The translations under genes and the position numbers were made by a program. Below the pieces are notes generated by a model. It was not told the origin of the DNA. It saw nothing but the letters and a program-made list of their open reading frames with translations, and searched no databases. A DNA stretch of 64,000 nucleotides from Acidovorax soli (GTDB taxonomy: Bacteria; Pseudomonadota; Gammaproteobacteria; Burkholderiales; Burkholderiaceae_C), in assembly GCF_014207955.1 (NCBI RefSeq), contig NZ_JACHLK010000003.1, positions 124,001-188,000 on the forward strand, written 5' to 3'. Of this stretch, positions 55,570-63,934 are shown piece after piece (position 1 is the first letter of the stretch; each line of letters starts with the position of its first letter).

Positions 55570-55664
55570 TGCTATTCCGGCTAAATAAAGTCGTAAACAC
55601 CGGCCAAGCACTGACGCGGCTTTGCGGACTGATCAGGCACTAGGCTGCCATCCGAAAGTCGTAA
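55570..55664 (+). repeat. Transposon end repeat, copy A (outer)
   Basis: End motif from TG at 55570: ATTCCGG, then AAAGTCGTAA at 55587-55596 and a second AAAGTCGTAA at 55655-55664 (68 bp apart). These are probable TnsB binding sites. The homology to copy B starts at the TG and not earlier, which marks the likely terminus. Confidence 0.75.
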
Positions 55665-55703
55665 AGCCCCCAAAGATGATCTTGCCACTCTTGAACCGAA
55701 CTT

Positions 55704-56054
55704 TTACAGCTGCCCCGAGATTAGGGCATGCGTCCACGATCCGGGTTTGAAGACCACAACGCGCTTCGGATACCAAGGCATGGATGGATACCAACTGACG
55801 GAAAAAATCTTTCGACTCCCACCTTCGGGCCAGATATCCAGAAGGGAAGACAGCGCAGGCTCGATTGGGCTGAGCAGTACGTCCTCAGCCAGGTGGATCG
55901 TCAAACCGTAGCCGGTCAACGTCCAGCCCCCGGGAGAAGTGCCAGTGGCGGCATGATAAGCGCCACTGCGCCGAAGCTCTGGCACTAGCTTCGCAATGAT
56001 CGTGTTGGCTACAAGCAACTTCTCGGTGGAGATCGCCTTCATATCAAGCGGCAC
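55704..56054 (-). CDS. Hypothetical protein inside the transposon end
   Basis: Product of 116 aa from a GTG (or 112 aa from the ATG at 56042), with AGGA 7 bases before the GTG. It begins MPLDMKAISTEKLLVANTII, with a helical start and a beta-rich, Trp/Pro-containing remainder (WTLTGYGLTIHLAEDVLLSP). Not recognised. Base composition is that of the element. It lies between the two copies of the end repeat, so it may be cargo of an outer element or a remnant. Coding is plausible but rests on frame and composition only. Confidence 0.5.
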   Translation of the reverse strand: MPLDMKAISTEKLLVANTIIAKLVPELRRSGAYHAATGTSPGGWTLTGYGLTIHLAEDVLLSPIEPALSSLLDIWPEGGSRKIFSVSWYPSMPWYPKRVVVFKPGSWTHALISGQL

Positions 56055-56061
56055 TCAAATC

Positions 56062-56401
56062 CTAAAAGTCGTCGGTCGGCATGGTGCTTTCCTTGCTTAG
56101 AACCCTCAAACGCAAAAGATCGACATCCTTGGACGTCAATCTAGCCTTGACGGCGGCTTATTCATGACGCAGCCCACAGGGTTCTTCTCCGTCACAAGGC
56201 GGCCGCCTGACTTGGTCATCTCGAAGACCCCATTGCCTACCTCACGCAGGAAGCCAAGGATCGCCGCATCGAGCGCGGCGACGAAGCTTGCCCACTTGCA
56301 ACCTCAACTACTGCGGCCTTTGATCTCGCGAAGGGGTCAACAACACCCGTCACATCATTGGCATTCCGGTGAATCAAAGTCGTAATCGTGGGATAGCGCA
56401 C
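56062..56401 (-). pseudogene. Possible frameshifted ORF next to the inner end repeat
   Basis: On the minus strand, protein-like sequence runs on through three frames. A GTG at 56401 starts VRYPTITTLIHRNANDVTGV and ...VVEVASG. The frame then shifts to KWASFVAALDAAILGFLREV and MTKSGGRLVTEKNPVG (stop near 56126), then shifts again to LTSKDVDLLRLRVLSKEST, ending with TAG at 56062-56064, eight bases before the next ORF. This could be one decayed gene with two frameshifts, or coupled small ORFs. The first part overlaps end-repeat copy B. Not recognised; weak evidence. Confidence 0.35.
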
Positions 56402-56452
56402 TCGCCGGCGGCGCGACGTGCGCTAAGGCAGTTTAAAGAATCCAAGTCGTAA
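56359..56452 (+). repeat. Transposon end repeat, copy B (inner)
   Basis: Ungapped match to copy A over 27 bases (about 21 identical): TGGCATTCCGGTGAATC then AAAGTCGTAA at 56376-56385. A second site CAAGTCGTAA at 56443-56452, preceded by ATCC as in copy A, is 67 bp further in. Same orientation as copy A. Probable TnsB binding sites of the tnsABC-bearing element. Confidence 0.75.
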
Positions 56453-56498
56453 CACCCATCAAAAAATCACTGCGGACGCCTTGGCATCGGGGATGTGT

Positions 56499-57164
56499 TT
56501 ACATCTTCAGATTCGAATCGGCCGTCAAACCAAGATGAAGTTCTTGCAGGTACGGCGAAAGCTGAGGCACATGATCGGTGAGTGCATTCAACATCAGGAG
56601 CTCTATTTCCCTATCCTGCATCGCCTTCGACCATGCTCTAAACCAGTCGACGCATGCGATTGCGCACATGCTCTCGTCCTCCTTTCCCACCTGCATTCTG
56701 AAGCAGAGCAGAAGTAGGCACAGAGCATCTATGTGAGTGCATGCCGTGAGGTTTTCGAGCTCGCCTGGTATGCCAAAGACCGCCCACCTGGACAGAGGCC
56801 GAACCGACCGCGCTATCAAGTGCGAACTTTGTGCTTTCAGAGAGAACCTCTTTAGTGCGCGCGAATCACCCTTCATCTGCAAGAGAACGAAGAGTGGAGA
56901 TTCGTACGTTGAGCGAAACAAGTCCGAGCGTTTCATCGACCATGTCAAGCGATCCCGACCTTCTCTAGATTTCGGTGTCTCCCCACGGGAGTAACGCCTG
57001 AATCGATTGGGAACCCGCAGCATCTCTTCGTACTTTTTCGGATCCGTCTCGCGCAGATAACTCTTGCTGAGTTGATAGTAGGAAAGGCCGGTGTCTTGTC
57101 GCAGAGCACGGAACGCCAGCGCTGCTCGAAGTCGCTCACCGGATGGCGTTTTGTGTCTTCCCAC
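56499..57164 (-). CDS. Hypothetical transposon protein
   Basis: Product of 221 aa starting MGRHKTPSGERLRAALAFRA. A basic N-terminal half (LRQDTGLSYYQLSKSYLRET, then RFRRYSRGETPKSREGRDRL) resembles a nucleic-acid binding region that includes a possible helix-turn-helix. The C-terminal half is helical and Cys-containing (THIDALCLLLLCFRMQVGKE). Not recognised. No strong ribosome binding site. It is divergent from the XRE regulator gene across ~205 bp containing an inverted repeat, suggesting the two are regulated together. Composition is that of the element. Confidence 0.7.
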   Translation of the reverse strand: MGRHKTPSGERLRAALAFRALRQDTGLSYYQLSKSYLRETDPKKYEEMLRVPNRFRRYSRGETPKSREGRDRLTWSMKRSDLFRSTYESPLFVLLQMKGDSRALKRFSLKAQSSHLIARSVRPLSRWAVFGIPGELENLTACTHIDALCLLLLCFRMQVGKEDESMCAIACVDWFRAWSKAMQDREIELLMLNALTDHVPQLSPYLQELHLGLTADSNLKM

Positions 57165-57254
57165 GCTCCCACCTCCCTTCGCTCTAACGCCCCCAAACTG
57201 GCGTCGTGAAAACTTGCACTACGACGCATTTTGCGCGCCTAGATTTTTTTATCA

Positions 57255-57273
57255 AGTCGTTCGAAGATCGACT
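57255..57273. promoter_or_regulatory. Possible XRE operator
   Basis: Inverted repeat AGTCG-TTCGAAGAT-CGACT in the divergent promoter between the 221-aa gene and the XRE gene, following an AT-rich run. The left arm resembles part of the end-repeat core (AAGTCGT). Confidence 0.35.
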
Positions 57274-57369
57274 AGCTATTGGCCAGGCAGACATGTACCC
57301 ACATGACCAGCGCTAGCTTCATGCTGCGGGCACAACACGACAACCACAACCGTTTGGGATGCACAGCTG

Positions 57370-57750
57370 GTGAGTGAACTTGAGCATCAATGCTTCGGCG
57401 CACTGATTTTTGACCTGCGCCAAAAACTAGGTATGAGCCAGCGCGAGTTGGCTCTACGCGCGAGGGTGCCGCCCTCCGTAGTCTGCGAGCTGGAGAACTC
57501 CAGGCGATTGCCGCCCAACGACCGCACGGTAAACGCGCTAGCCCACGCTCTGCAGGCCAAGCCTCTTGAAGCCCAGAAGCTGACGGAGGCCGCCTCGCGC
57601 GAACGTGCGGCAATTGGCCTCAAAGTCGCAAAAGCCACACCCCGTCATGTCGCAGAGTTGCTGCGAGATATTGCCGCTCTAGGCAACCAACTTTCACATG
57701 CACAGACTCGCACGCTTCGTGCCGCACTACAGGAGGTAGCCATGAAATAG
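57370..57750 (+). CDS. XRE family transcriptional regulator
   Basis: Product of 126 aa starting at GTG. Helix-turn-helix at about residues 12-65: LIFDLRQKLGMSQRELALRA followed by VPPSVVCELENSRRLPPNDR and ALAHALQAKP. The C-terminal ~50 residues are helical and may dimerise. Located between the element end and tnsA, divergent from the 221-aa gene. Such regulators often control transposition or cargo genes; its target is inferred from position only. Confidence 0.85.
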   Translation: MSELEHQCFGALIFDLRQKLGMSQRELALRARVPPSVVCELENSRRLPPNDRTVNALAHALQAKPLEAQKLTEAASRERAAIGLKVAKATPRHVAELLRDIAALGNQLSHAQTRTLRAALQEVAMK

Positions 57751-58101
57751 AAACGGCAGGACCCCTTTTCAGAAGCCCCGCCGCCCGGGTGCTCAGACCT
57801 AAGTCTTCGCGTTTCGCATCCCGAGACTACCAGATCTGACGCACGGGTGCCGGATTTGTTCGCGCCTCACAGGCGAACACCCGAAAGTCAGACCGATGAA
57901 CACTGCCAACCGCTGCCCCAATAGGGCGGCTAGCACCAACTCGCCCTCACGCCACATCTACAACCGGCGCATCCCAGGAAAACCGAGATGGGATAGCACG
58001 GCAATGCAGCGCACTCGAAGAGAGCGTCAGCAACTGACCCGCGACACGCCAGAAGATCTCTGGAGACGGCCCTTGCGCACCTCGGTGCTTGTGAGGTTGC
58101 C
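57751..58101. other. Leader region of tnsA
   Basis: No gene I would defend; an open frame from 57896 (69 codons) is Arg-rich and runs into the tnsA start, so it is probably spurious. The inverted repeat TGTTCGC (57857-57863) / GCGAACA (57873-57879) could form a hairpin or a regulator site upstream of tnsA. Confidence 0.4.
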
Positions 58102-59010
58102 ATGAGAACCGAAAAGCGCTTCACGCCAGCGCTGCTGAACCGGTACCTCCGCGAAGGGCGCGGTACAGGCACACACGCCGACTATATACCCTGGCATCGC
58201 GTTTCTCGCTCCGACCCAGCAAGCTGCGGCAGGTCGCATCTCATACTTTGGCGAGAACGTCAGCGAGAGCTTTTGTCAGATGGCGAGTGGACTGGTCTCA
58301 ACTTCGCGGTGATGCTCGGCAACGTCGTCGACTTGGCAGAGCAGTTTCCGTTGAGTCATGTATTTGCACCAACCGAACTGTCGCGCTGGGACATCCGTGC
58401 AGGCACAGAACTTTTCCCAGGAACAGTGGCGCTGGCCAAACATCTAGGCATCAAACATCCCACTGCCAAAGAGAAGGAAGACGTCACCCTCTGGACTGGT
58501 ACCACAGACCTGCTCTTGGTTCTGACGAATGGGAGTAGACCGCTGACTTTGCTGGCGATTTCCTGCAAACCTGACACGATTGACAACCTATCCAAGAGAG
58601 CCCACGAACTACTTTCACTAGAGAAATCTTACTGGGATGCAAGGGGAGTGCGATGGCTTTTGATCACACCAGAGCTGTATGAGAAATCGGTGGGGCTAAC
58701 GCTGCGGCGTACCGCCTGTTGGGGACTCGCAGAAGTTGCTCCGGAAGCTCACACTGCTTTGGCCTGCCGAACCGCTCGGCTCATGTCCGCCTCATCAGAG
58801 TCGGACGTCATTCAAGCCATCGCCGAGACCCTGATGGGTGAAGACCAACAATATCTGGCCCAGTGCGCTTTATGGCAATCAATTTGGCAGGGCAAGTTGC
58901 CCGTCGACTTACGCCGCGGCTGGCGCCCTCATCAACCGCTCAGGCTGATCCCTGAAGAAGCGTTCCTCTCCTTGAATCCGATCGGCTCAGGGAGATCGGC
59001 GTGGAAATAG
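58102..59010 (+). CDS. tnsA: TnsA endonuclease of a Tn7-like transposon
   Basis: Restriction-like endonuclease of 302 aa that cuts the 5' transposon strands so the element excises cleanly. Catalytic residues line up with Tn7 TnsA (Glu63, Asp114, Lys132): VVDLAEQFPL (Glu80), HPTAKEKEDVTLWTGTTDLL (Asp136 in TTD) and LLAISCKPDT (Lys156). The Gln two residues before the Lys in Tn7 is Ser here. The C-terminal half is the TnsA_C helical region that contacts TnsC. GAGG precedes the ATG. First of a tightly packed tnsABC operon. Confidence 0.9.
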   Translation: MRTEKRFTPALLNRYLREGRGTGTHADYIPWHRVSRSDPASCGRSHLILWRERQRELLSDGEWTGLNFAVMLGNVVDLAEQFPLSHVFAPTELSRWDIRAGTELFPGTVALAKHLGIKHPTAKEKEDVTLWTGTTDLLLVLTNGSRPLTLLAISCKPDTIDNLSKRAHELLSLEKSYWDARGVRWLLITPELYEKSVGLTLRRTACWGLAEVAPEAHTALACRTARLMSASSESDVIQAIAETLMGEDQQYLAQCALWQSIWQGKLPVDLRRGWRPHQPLRLIPEEAFLSLNPIGSGRSAWK

Positions 59011-61265
59011 CACACAACCAACCCTTTCATCTGCATACGTCCACATATGGGCTTCTCGCAGGGAGGTACCGCGTCATCCTGGATCTTCCCGAACAAGACA
59101 CGGTGGTTTGCGTGCTGCTTCACCCAGAGGAACTCATCGCGAAAAAGCGAGGGGGGCGGCCAAAGCTAGAGAAAACCAAACGGAGCCACCCTCCACATCA
59201 GGCGCCTCAGGTCGGTGCCCTTTGCTGGGTAAATCGGAGCGCGCTCAAAGAACTCTACGACAGCCATGACCTGGTTCTGATTAGCCTGGAACTCCACGCC
59301 GTCTACTACAGCCCTATTGACACCTCGAAAGAAAAAGAGGCGTTTGAGCAACGCTGCAAAGTCATGAGCCAGTTCCTGGACTATGAGTCACTGAAAGAAG
59401 GGATCTTGGTGCATGGAAACCTTGGCGGCCTGATCAGGCAAGCAATGGCCGCGAACAATGTCTCCGAGGCCCATGTTCGCAACCTTTGGTCTGCCCTATG
59501 CAAGTACGGTCTAACCAGTACCAGCCTAAGGACCCGGTGGGACAAGTGCGGCGGAAATGGGAAACGGCGAGACACGTCGGAAGATCGGCCAAGAAAGAAA
59601 GCTGGTCGAAAGACACTCGCCCAACGCCTTTACATGCAGCTGTACGGCGTTTGGGGTGAGCCCATACAACCAGGCATGACTAGCAACTGGCGCGCTCAAA
59701 TCATGGCCGCCGACAAAAGGATTCCTCAGCCCAAACCACCGATGCGGGATAGATACAACCGGATCATCGCAAGCCACTTTGAGACGGGAATGCGATATGG
59801 CAAGGATGATCAGATCGAGACGGTAAAACTTCAACTTGGGCAGTACCCAAACTATCAACAAGTCAAGCGCGTTCTAACCGTTGAAACCAGTTGGCTTCAG
59901 AAAATTCTGGAGAAGACCAGTGCCGGTCATTTCAAACGCACTCTTCGAGGGCTAAATGCCAAAGACTGGCAAGGCGTGAGCGGCCCCGGGCACACCTACG
60001 CCATTGACTCGACCATTGGAGATGTATACCTACGGTCCTCGATCAATCCGGCGTGGATCGTTGGTCGTCCGATCGTGTACATCATTGTCGATGTTTGGTC
60101 GACCGCTATCGTTGGCTTCTACGTCTGCCTCACAGGCCCCAGCTGGGACACCGCCCAGATCAGCCTCTTCAACGCCGTTGCACCTTCTCAGTTGATGGAC
60201 GTCCTGTGGGACTACGAGATGTCGCAATCTCTATTTCCAGCGCCGACTCTGCCATACGCCTTCATGTGCGACAGAGGTGAATATCTCTCCAAACGCGCAA
60301 AGGCAACGGGCATGAAGCTAAAGATTCGAAGCCTCAGCTACGCGCCGCCATTCCGCCCCGATTTGAAAGGCATCGTGGAAGTCATGCACCGCATTGTGAA
60401 GAATGTTCAATACAACTTCCTGCCAGGCGCCATGGATGCTCGGCGCGCTGAGTACGACCTTCGCCGATCCAATCCCGCTGAGGCGACGATGACGGTACAG
60501 CGCTACATGCAGTACCTTCACGAAGTTTTCTTCCGCTACAACTTGACGGCCGATCGAAAGCACCGGGTCGATGCTCATATGGCAGCTGCAGGTGTATTTC
60601 CCAGCCCTGCAGGGCTATGGAACTGGGGATTTTCAAAGGGCGTAGGCTTCAGGCGTGCGACGGCAATGTCTGAGCTGATTGGAAACTTGCTCCCCTCGGG
60701 AGAGGGTCGAGTCTCGCGCCACGGCATCAAATTCGAAGGCGACTACTACGAGTCCCCTGTGGTTGAGCGTGAGCAATGGTCCACCCTCGCACGAAGCTCA
60801 CACGGAGGTTGGGGCATTCCCGTGAACAGCTACCCTGGTTCCAGCACTCTGATTTGGACCCCCAACGTAGCAGGCGAAGGGATGCTCGAACTTAAGATTT
60901 CCGACCAGGCATTGACTGCGCCCGGAGTGAGCCGCGATGAAAAGGCGGACGCATTTGCTTACCAGATGCTCCATGCCGCAGACGTCCAGCACGAACGCGT
61001 CCTTCAGGCCGTAGCTTCGCTCAAGCGCGTTGAAGCGATCAAGGCCCGCTCCATCGAAGAGACGCGAGCTGCGGTGGAAAAGGCACGTGGTCGCCAGCCC
61101 ACGATAACTGAAGCACGCCTGATGGAGTTGGGTCTGGCCAGTACTGTAGAAGTCTCGACGATCTACGGCTCCAAAGAGCTTCGCTCCGAAGCCTCAGAGA
61201 TCTACGAGGAATTGATGCGCGAGGTTTTGCAAAGTAGGAATGGGGCGCCGGACGATGAAACCTAA
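59001..61265 (+). CDS. tnsB: TnsB DDE transposase of a Tn7-like transposon
   Basis: Product of 754 aa that binds the ends, cuts the 3' strands and joins them to the target. The rve/DDE core is complete: HTYAIDSTIGDVYL (Asp336), YAFMCDRGEYLS (Asp424) and FRPDLKGIVEVMHR (Glu460). Upstream are helix-turn-helix regions (residues ~150-310) for end binding, and downstream the Mu-type beta barrel and a C-terminal tail with RSIEETRAAVEKARGRQP that could contact TnsC. GTG start with GGGAG upstream, overlapping tnsA by 10 bases. Size and layout match TnsB; TniA of Tn5053 is shorter. Confidence 0.94.
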   Translation: MEIAHNQPFHLHTSTYGLLAGRYRVILDLPEQDTVVCVLLHPEELIAKKRGGRPKLEKTKRSHPPHQAPQVGALCWVNRSALKELYDSHDLVLISLELHAVYYSPIDTSKEKEAFEQRCKVMSQFLDYESLKEGILVHGNLGGLIRQAMAANNVSEAHVRNLWSALCKYGLTSTSLRTRWDKCGGNGKRRDTSEDRPRKKAGRKTLAQRLYMQLYGVWGEPIQPGMTSNWRAQIMAADKRIPQPKPPMRDRYNRIIASHFETGMRYGKDDQIETVKLQLGQYPNYQQVKRVLTVETSWLQKILEKTSAGHFKRTLRGLNAKDWQGVSGPGHTYAIDSTIGDVYLRSSINPAWIVGRPIVYIIVDVWSTAIVGFYVCLTGPSWDTAQISLFNAVAPSQLMDVLWDYEMSQSLFPAPTLPYAFMCDRGEYLSKRAKATGMKLKIRSLSYAPPFRPDLKGIVEVMHRIVKNVQYNFLPGAMDARRAEYDLRRSNPAEATMTVQRYMQYLHEVFFRYNLTADRKHRVDAHMAAAGVFPSPAGLWNWGFSKGVGFRRATAMSELIGNLLPSGEGRVSRHGIKFEGDYYESPVVEREQWSTLARSSHGGWGIPVNSYPGSSTLIWTPNVAGEGMLELKISDQALTAPGVSRDEKADAFAYQMLHAADVQHERVLQAVASLKRVEAIKARSIEETRAAVEKARGRQPTITEARLMELGLASTVEVSTIYGSKELRSEASEIYEELMREVLQSRNGAPDDET

Positions 61266-62535
61266 AGTTACGCAACACGACCCATACGCGGGAAACGTCT
61301 TGATCCGAGAACTTGGCGAAATACACCCACGTTCAAAAATCGCCAAACTTCACCTGGAGCTTCCACCGCTGCCGCCGTCGAACATCGCGACGATCCCTCG
61401 ACACATCAGGCTGCATATGCTCATGGCCCTGCGACGCTTTCACGTGCCGAGCTTGGAAGGACTTCGACTGCACGAATCTGTGGATCTCATGATGAGACAG
61501 AACTACTCCTACATTGATCCATCGTCACCCAACACATGGAGCCTGGTCAGCGGTGAACCTTCCTTGCTATTGAAACGATCCAAGTCTCCAACCTTTGCAG
61601 CCGCTGTTGAAGGAGTTTCTGGCTCCGGCAAGACACAGGCAGTCTTGCGATGCCTGGAGACCTACCCTCAGCAATGGATCCACCACTCAACGTTCGTCAG
61701 AATGACAGGGGGTCACTATCAGATGGCCTGGTTGTCTGCTGATGTCCCTCCAAGCGGGCATTCCGCACCTCTCGCGGCCGCATTGATGACCAACTGGAAG
61801 AGAGTAACTGGCAGTTCCCGCTTCGACAAAACGCTGGAAGGAAACTGGCGCAACGGGGCAAAGATGTTGGAGGAATGGAGGCAGGTTGCATCAGCGCACT
61901 TCCTCGGTCTACTTCATCTCGATGAGATTCAGAATTTCTTCAAGATCTCCACTCTGAGCCGCCGCAAGAGACAGAAATCTGGCGACGCCCCGCCAGAGCT
62001 CAGCATTGTTGAGGACCAGTGTCTCAAATGGATTTTGGATCTTATGAACAACTGGCAAATTCCACTTCTGGTTTCGGGAACGCCAGATGGAATTGGAGCT
62101 CTGACGAATCGCCTAAGCAACACGGGCCGCTTCGTTTCTTCAGGCTACCACGCATTCAAGCACTTCACTGCAGCGTCCGATCCGGCCTTTCGGGACATAT
62201 TTTTCGCCCAGTTGATACCCTATCAATATGTAGCCAACCCACTACCCGCCTCTGATGGACTTGCGCAGCTCATCATTGAGAAAACAGCGGGTGTCCAACG
62301 GCTAATCATCGCACTTTGGATTGCCGCTCACCGAGTAGCGTTCGAGCGCTCAAAATCAGATGAGCTTCGCCTCGATGATTTCCTTGTGGCCGCAGACACA
62401 TTTCTCGCTCCTGTGGCTCCTGCAGTTGCTGCCCTTCGGAGCAACGATCCCAATCGTATGCGCCGCTATGAAGATCTCACATCAAGAGACCAAACGTTCT
62501 GGACTCAGTTCTGGGGTGAGGTTGCAAGCGACTAG
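61240..62535 (+). CDS. tnsC: TnsC AAA+ ATPase of a Tn7-like transposon
   Basis: Regulator of 431 aa that links the target-selecting protein to TnsA/TnsB. Walker A is AAVEGVSGSGKTQAVLR (Lys131), Walker B FLGLLHLDEIQNF (Asp228, Glu229), and a SGTPDGIGALTNRLSNTGRF sensor-type region follows. The start overlaps tnsB by 26 bases; a second in-frame ATG at 61255 is possible. Ends 18 bases before the end of the convergent tniQ. Length lies between TniB (~300) and Tn7 TnsC (555). Confidence 0.93.
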   Translation: MGRRTMKPKVTQHDPYAGNVLIRELGEIHPRSKIAKLHLELPPLPPSNIATIPRHIRLHMLMALRRFHVPSLEGLRLHESVDLMMRQNYSYIDPSSPNTWSLVSGEPSLLLKRSKSPTFAAAVEGVSGSGKTQAVLRCLETYPQQWIHHSTFVRMTGGHYQMAWLSADVPPSGHSAPLAAALMTNWKRVTGSSRFDKTLEGNWRNGAKMLEEWRQVASAHFLGLLHLDEIQNFFKISTLSRRKRQKSGDAPPELSIVEDQCLKWILDLMNNWQIPLLVSGTPDGIGALTNRLSNTGRFVSSGYHAFKHFTAASDPAFRDIFFAQLIPYQYVANPLPASDGLAQLIIEKTAGVQRLIIALWIAAHRVAFERSKSDELRLDDFLVAADTFLAPVAPAVAALRSNDPNRMRRYEDLTSRDQTFWTQFWGEVASD

Positions 62536-62553
62536 TAGAGCCGTTGTCAGCAC

Positions 62554-63909
62554 CTACGCTGAGGCATCGATCTCCATGGAGGCTTCGGTCATAGGCACTC
62601 TGCCTGCGAGGGTGCTCTTGGCTGGCCTCGGGCGTAGCTTGCCATGGGGATCCATCATTACCAACGCCTTCGCCATGTTGGGTCCACAGCCTCGTATGAG
62701 TGACTCGAAACGGCGTTCAGACATTCCAGAAGCCGCCGCGCTTTCTGAGACGGAGCGTTTGCTGACATAGAAGCTCACCAATCCAGCGTGACGACCCGAA
62801 ACTTCAGAACTCCCGTTGCGGGGGAGATTGGGGAGACCGAGCCCCGTCAATACACGCTTGACCACGAAGATGGGCCGACCCAAGACTTTCGCCACTTCGC
62901 TGTGAACTCCTGCAGCATTGACATAGTGCTGAAGCAGGGCGTCTTGACTTGGGAGCTGGTGCCGCCTTTTCTCTCGTAGAGTTGCAACTTGAAGCCTGCC
63001 ACTGTTTGCGGCATCTAGTTGGTTAATCGCCTCGTCGGGACTGTCAAATAGGACTCCCAGTACAAGCAAATAGGCTGCCACCGACGATGAGGATGTGCGC
63101 AGATACAACGCCCCGTCGATCTGATGCATGAACGATCCAGGGGTTCGTTCAGCAAGTTCACGGAAAACCGTTCCCAACCATTCCCGCGGATAAACCGACT
63201 GGATCCGGTCACTCACCAACGCCGCCTTCACTGCGCCTGCGTGTGCCTGAAACCCCTGAGATTTGGCTGTAGCGCGCAGGACAGGGACGATGAGCGGAAC
63301 GCTCAAAGGAAGTTCTCGCTCATACAGCGCCGCAGCAAGCTCCAGATAGCGCTGGACATAGGGGTTGCCTTGAGCAGCCTGAACCCATCCCCTTGGCACA
63401 GCTTCGCACTGCCCCAAAAATTGCGCGGGTGAGCAAGAGAATGCTTCAGTAGTGGTCGTGAAATGCAACGCCGAACAGTGTTTGGGACACCATAACTGCC
63501 CGGGTGTCTGATGATCCCGTCGCCAGTAGCTCACACCGTGGAATCGGATGTCGGCCTTGACACATTCTTCGCAGAAGAATGCCACCGAGAGCATGCTTTG
63601 CATTGTGGTGGTACGCATCACTGTACTGCGCTCCATGCTGCCATGGCGCAGTTCCGGAAGGTACGACGTGATTCCTCTCCGCAATGGAAGCGTTGTGTGA
63701 TTCTGAGCAAACTGTTCGGAAGACATAGCTGCCATCCGGCACAACAGTTCGTGCACATTCAAATCTCTGCGCTTTCGCCCCTCCTCACCGAAATGGACCT
63801 CCATCGCAGCCCTGGTCTCTTTGGGAGTGAGGTATCCGTTGATTCGCATGATTCGGCCAAGGTAACCACTATCGACCTCTTCAGGTAAAGGTGCTGGCTG
63901 GACGAGCAT
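62554..63909 (-). CDS. tniQ: TniQ/TnsD family target-selection protein
   Basis: Product of 451 aa with the TniQ opening MLVQPAPLPEEVDSGYLGRI (the tyrosine-leucine-arginine-type start of the family) and its zinc finger FFCEECVKAD...YWRRDHQTPGQLWCPKHC (Cys113, Cys116, Cys141, His144/Cys145). TniQ/TnsD proteins choose the insertion site and recruit TnsC. A perfect AAGGAGGTG Shine-Dalgarno 7 bases before the ATG fixes the start. Here the gene is convergent with tnsC, not downstream in the same operon, so it is transcribed separately. Size is close to TnsD-like members rather than short Tn5053 TniQ. Confidence 0.92.
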   Translation of the reverse strand: MLVQPAPLPEEVDSGYLGRIMRINGYLTPKETRAAMEVHFGEEGRKRRDLNVHELLCRMAAMSSEQFAQNHTTLPLRRGITSYLPELRHGSMERSTVMRTTTMQSMLSVAFFCEECVKADIRFHGVSYWRRDHQTPGQLWCPKHCSALHFTTTTEAFSCSPAQFLGQCEAVPRGWVQAAQGNPYVQRYLELAAALYERELPLSVPLIVPVLRATAKSQGFQAHAGAVKAALVSDRIQSVYPREWLGTVFRELAERTPGSFMHQIDGALYLRTSSSSVAAYLLVLGVLFDSPDEAINQLDAANSGRLQVATLREKRRHQLPSQDALLQHYVNAAGVHSEVAKVLGRPIFVVKRVLTGLGLPNLPRNGSSEVSGRHAGLVSFYVSKRSVSESAAASGMSERRFESLIRGCGPNMAKALVMMDPHGKLRPRPAKSTLAGRVPMTEASMEIDASA

Positions 63910-63934
63910 CTTCGGACACCTCCTTTTGATGGAC

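Noticed and set aside
56065..56074. AAAGTCGTCG as a third end
   Set aside because: It matches only the first eight bases of the core, has no ATTCCGG block at the fixed distance and no partner site 67-68 bp on; possibly a relic, but not counted as an end.
56164..56385. 73-codon plus-strand ORF between the end repeats
   Set aside because: Low-complexity, Arg/Pro/Ser-rich and without a start signal; the minus strand in the same place looks more protein-like.
57622..57631. AAAGTCGCAA as a further TnsB site
   Set aside because: It lies within the XRE coding frame, lacks the paired-site spacing and the ATTCC flank, and differs at a core base.
57896..58105. 69-codon ORF before tnsA
   Set aside because: Arg-rich translation, no ribosome binding site and overlap with the tnsA start; more likely leader sequence.
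63446..63742. 98-codon minus-strand ORF inside tniQ
   Set aside because: Out-of-frame shadow of tniQ, whose own frame carries the zinc finger and a strong ribosome binding site.
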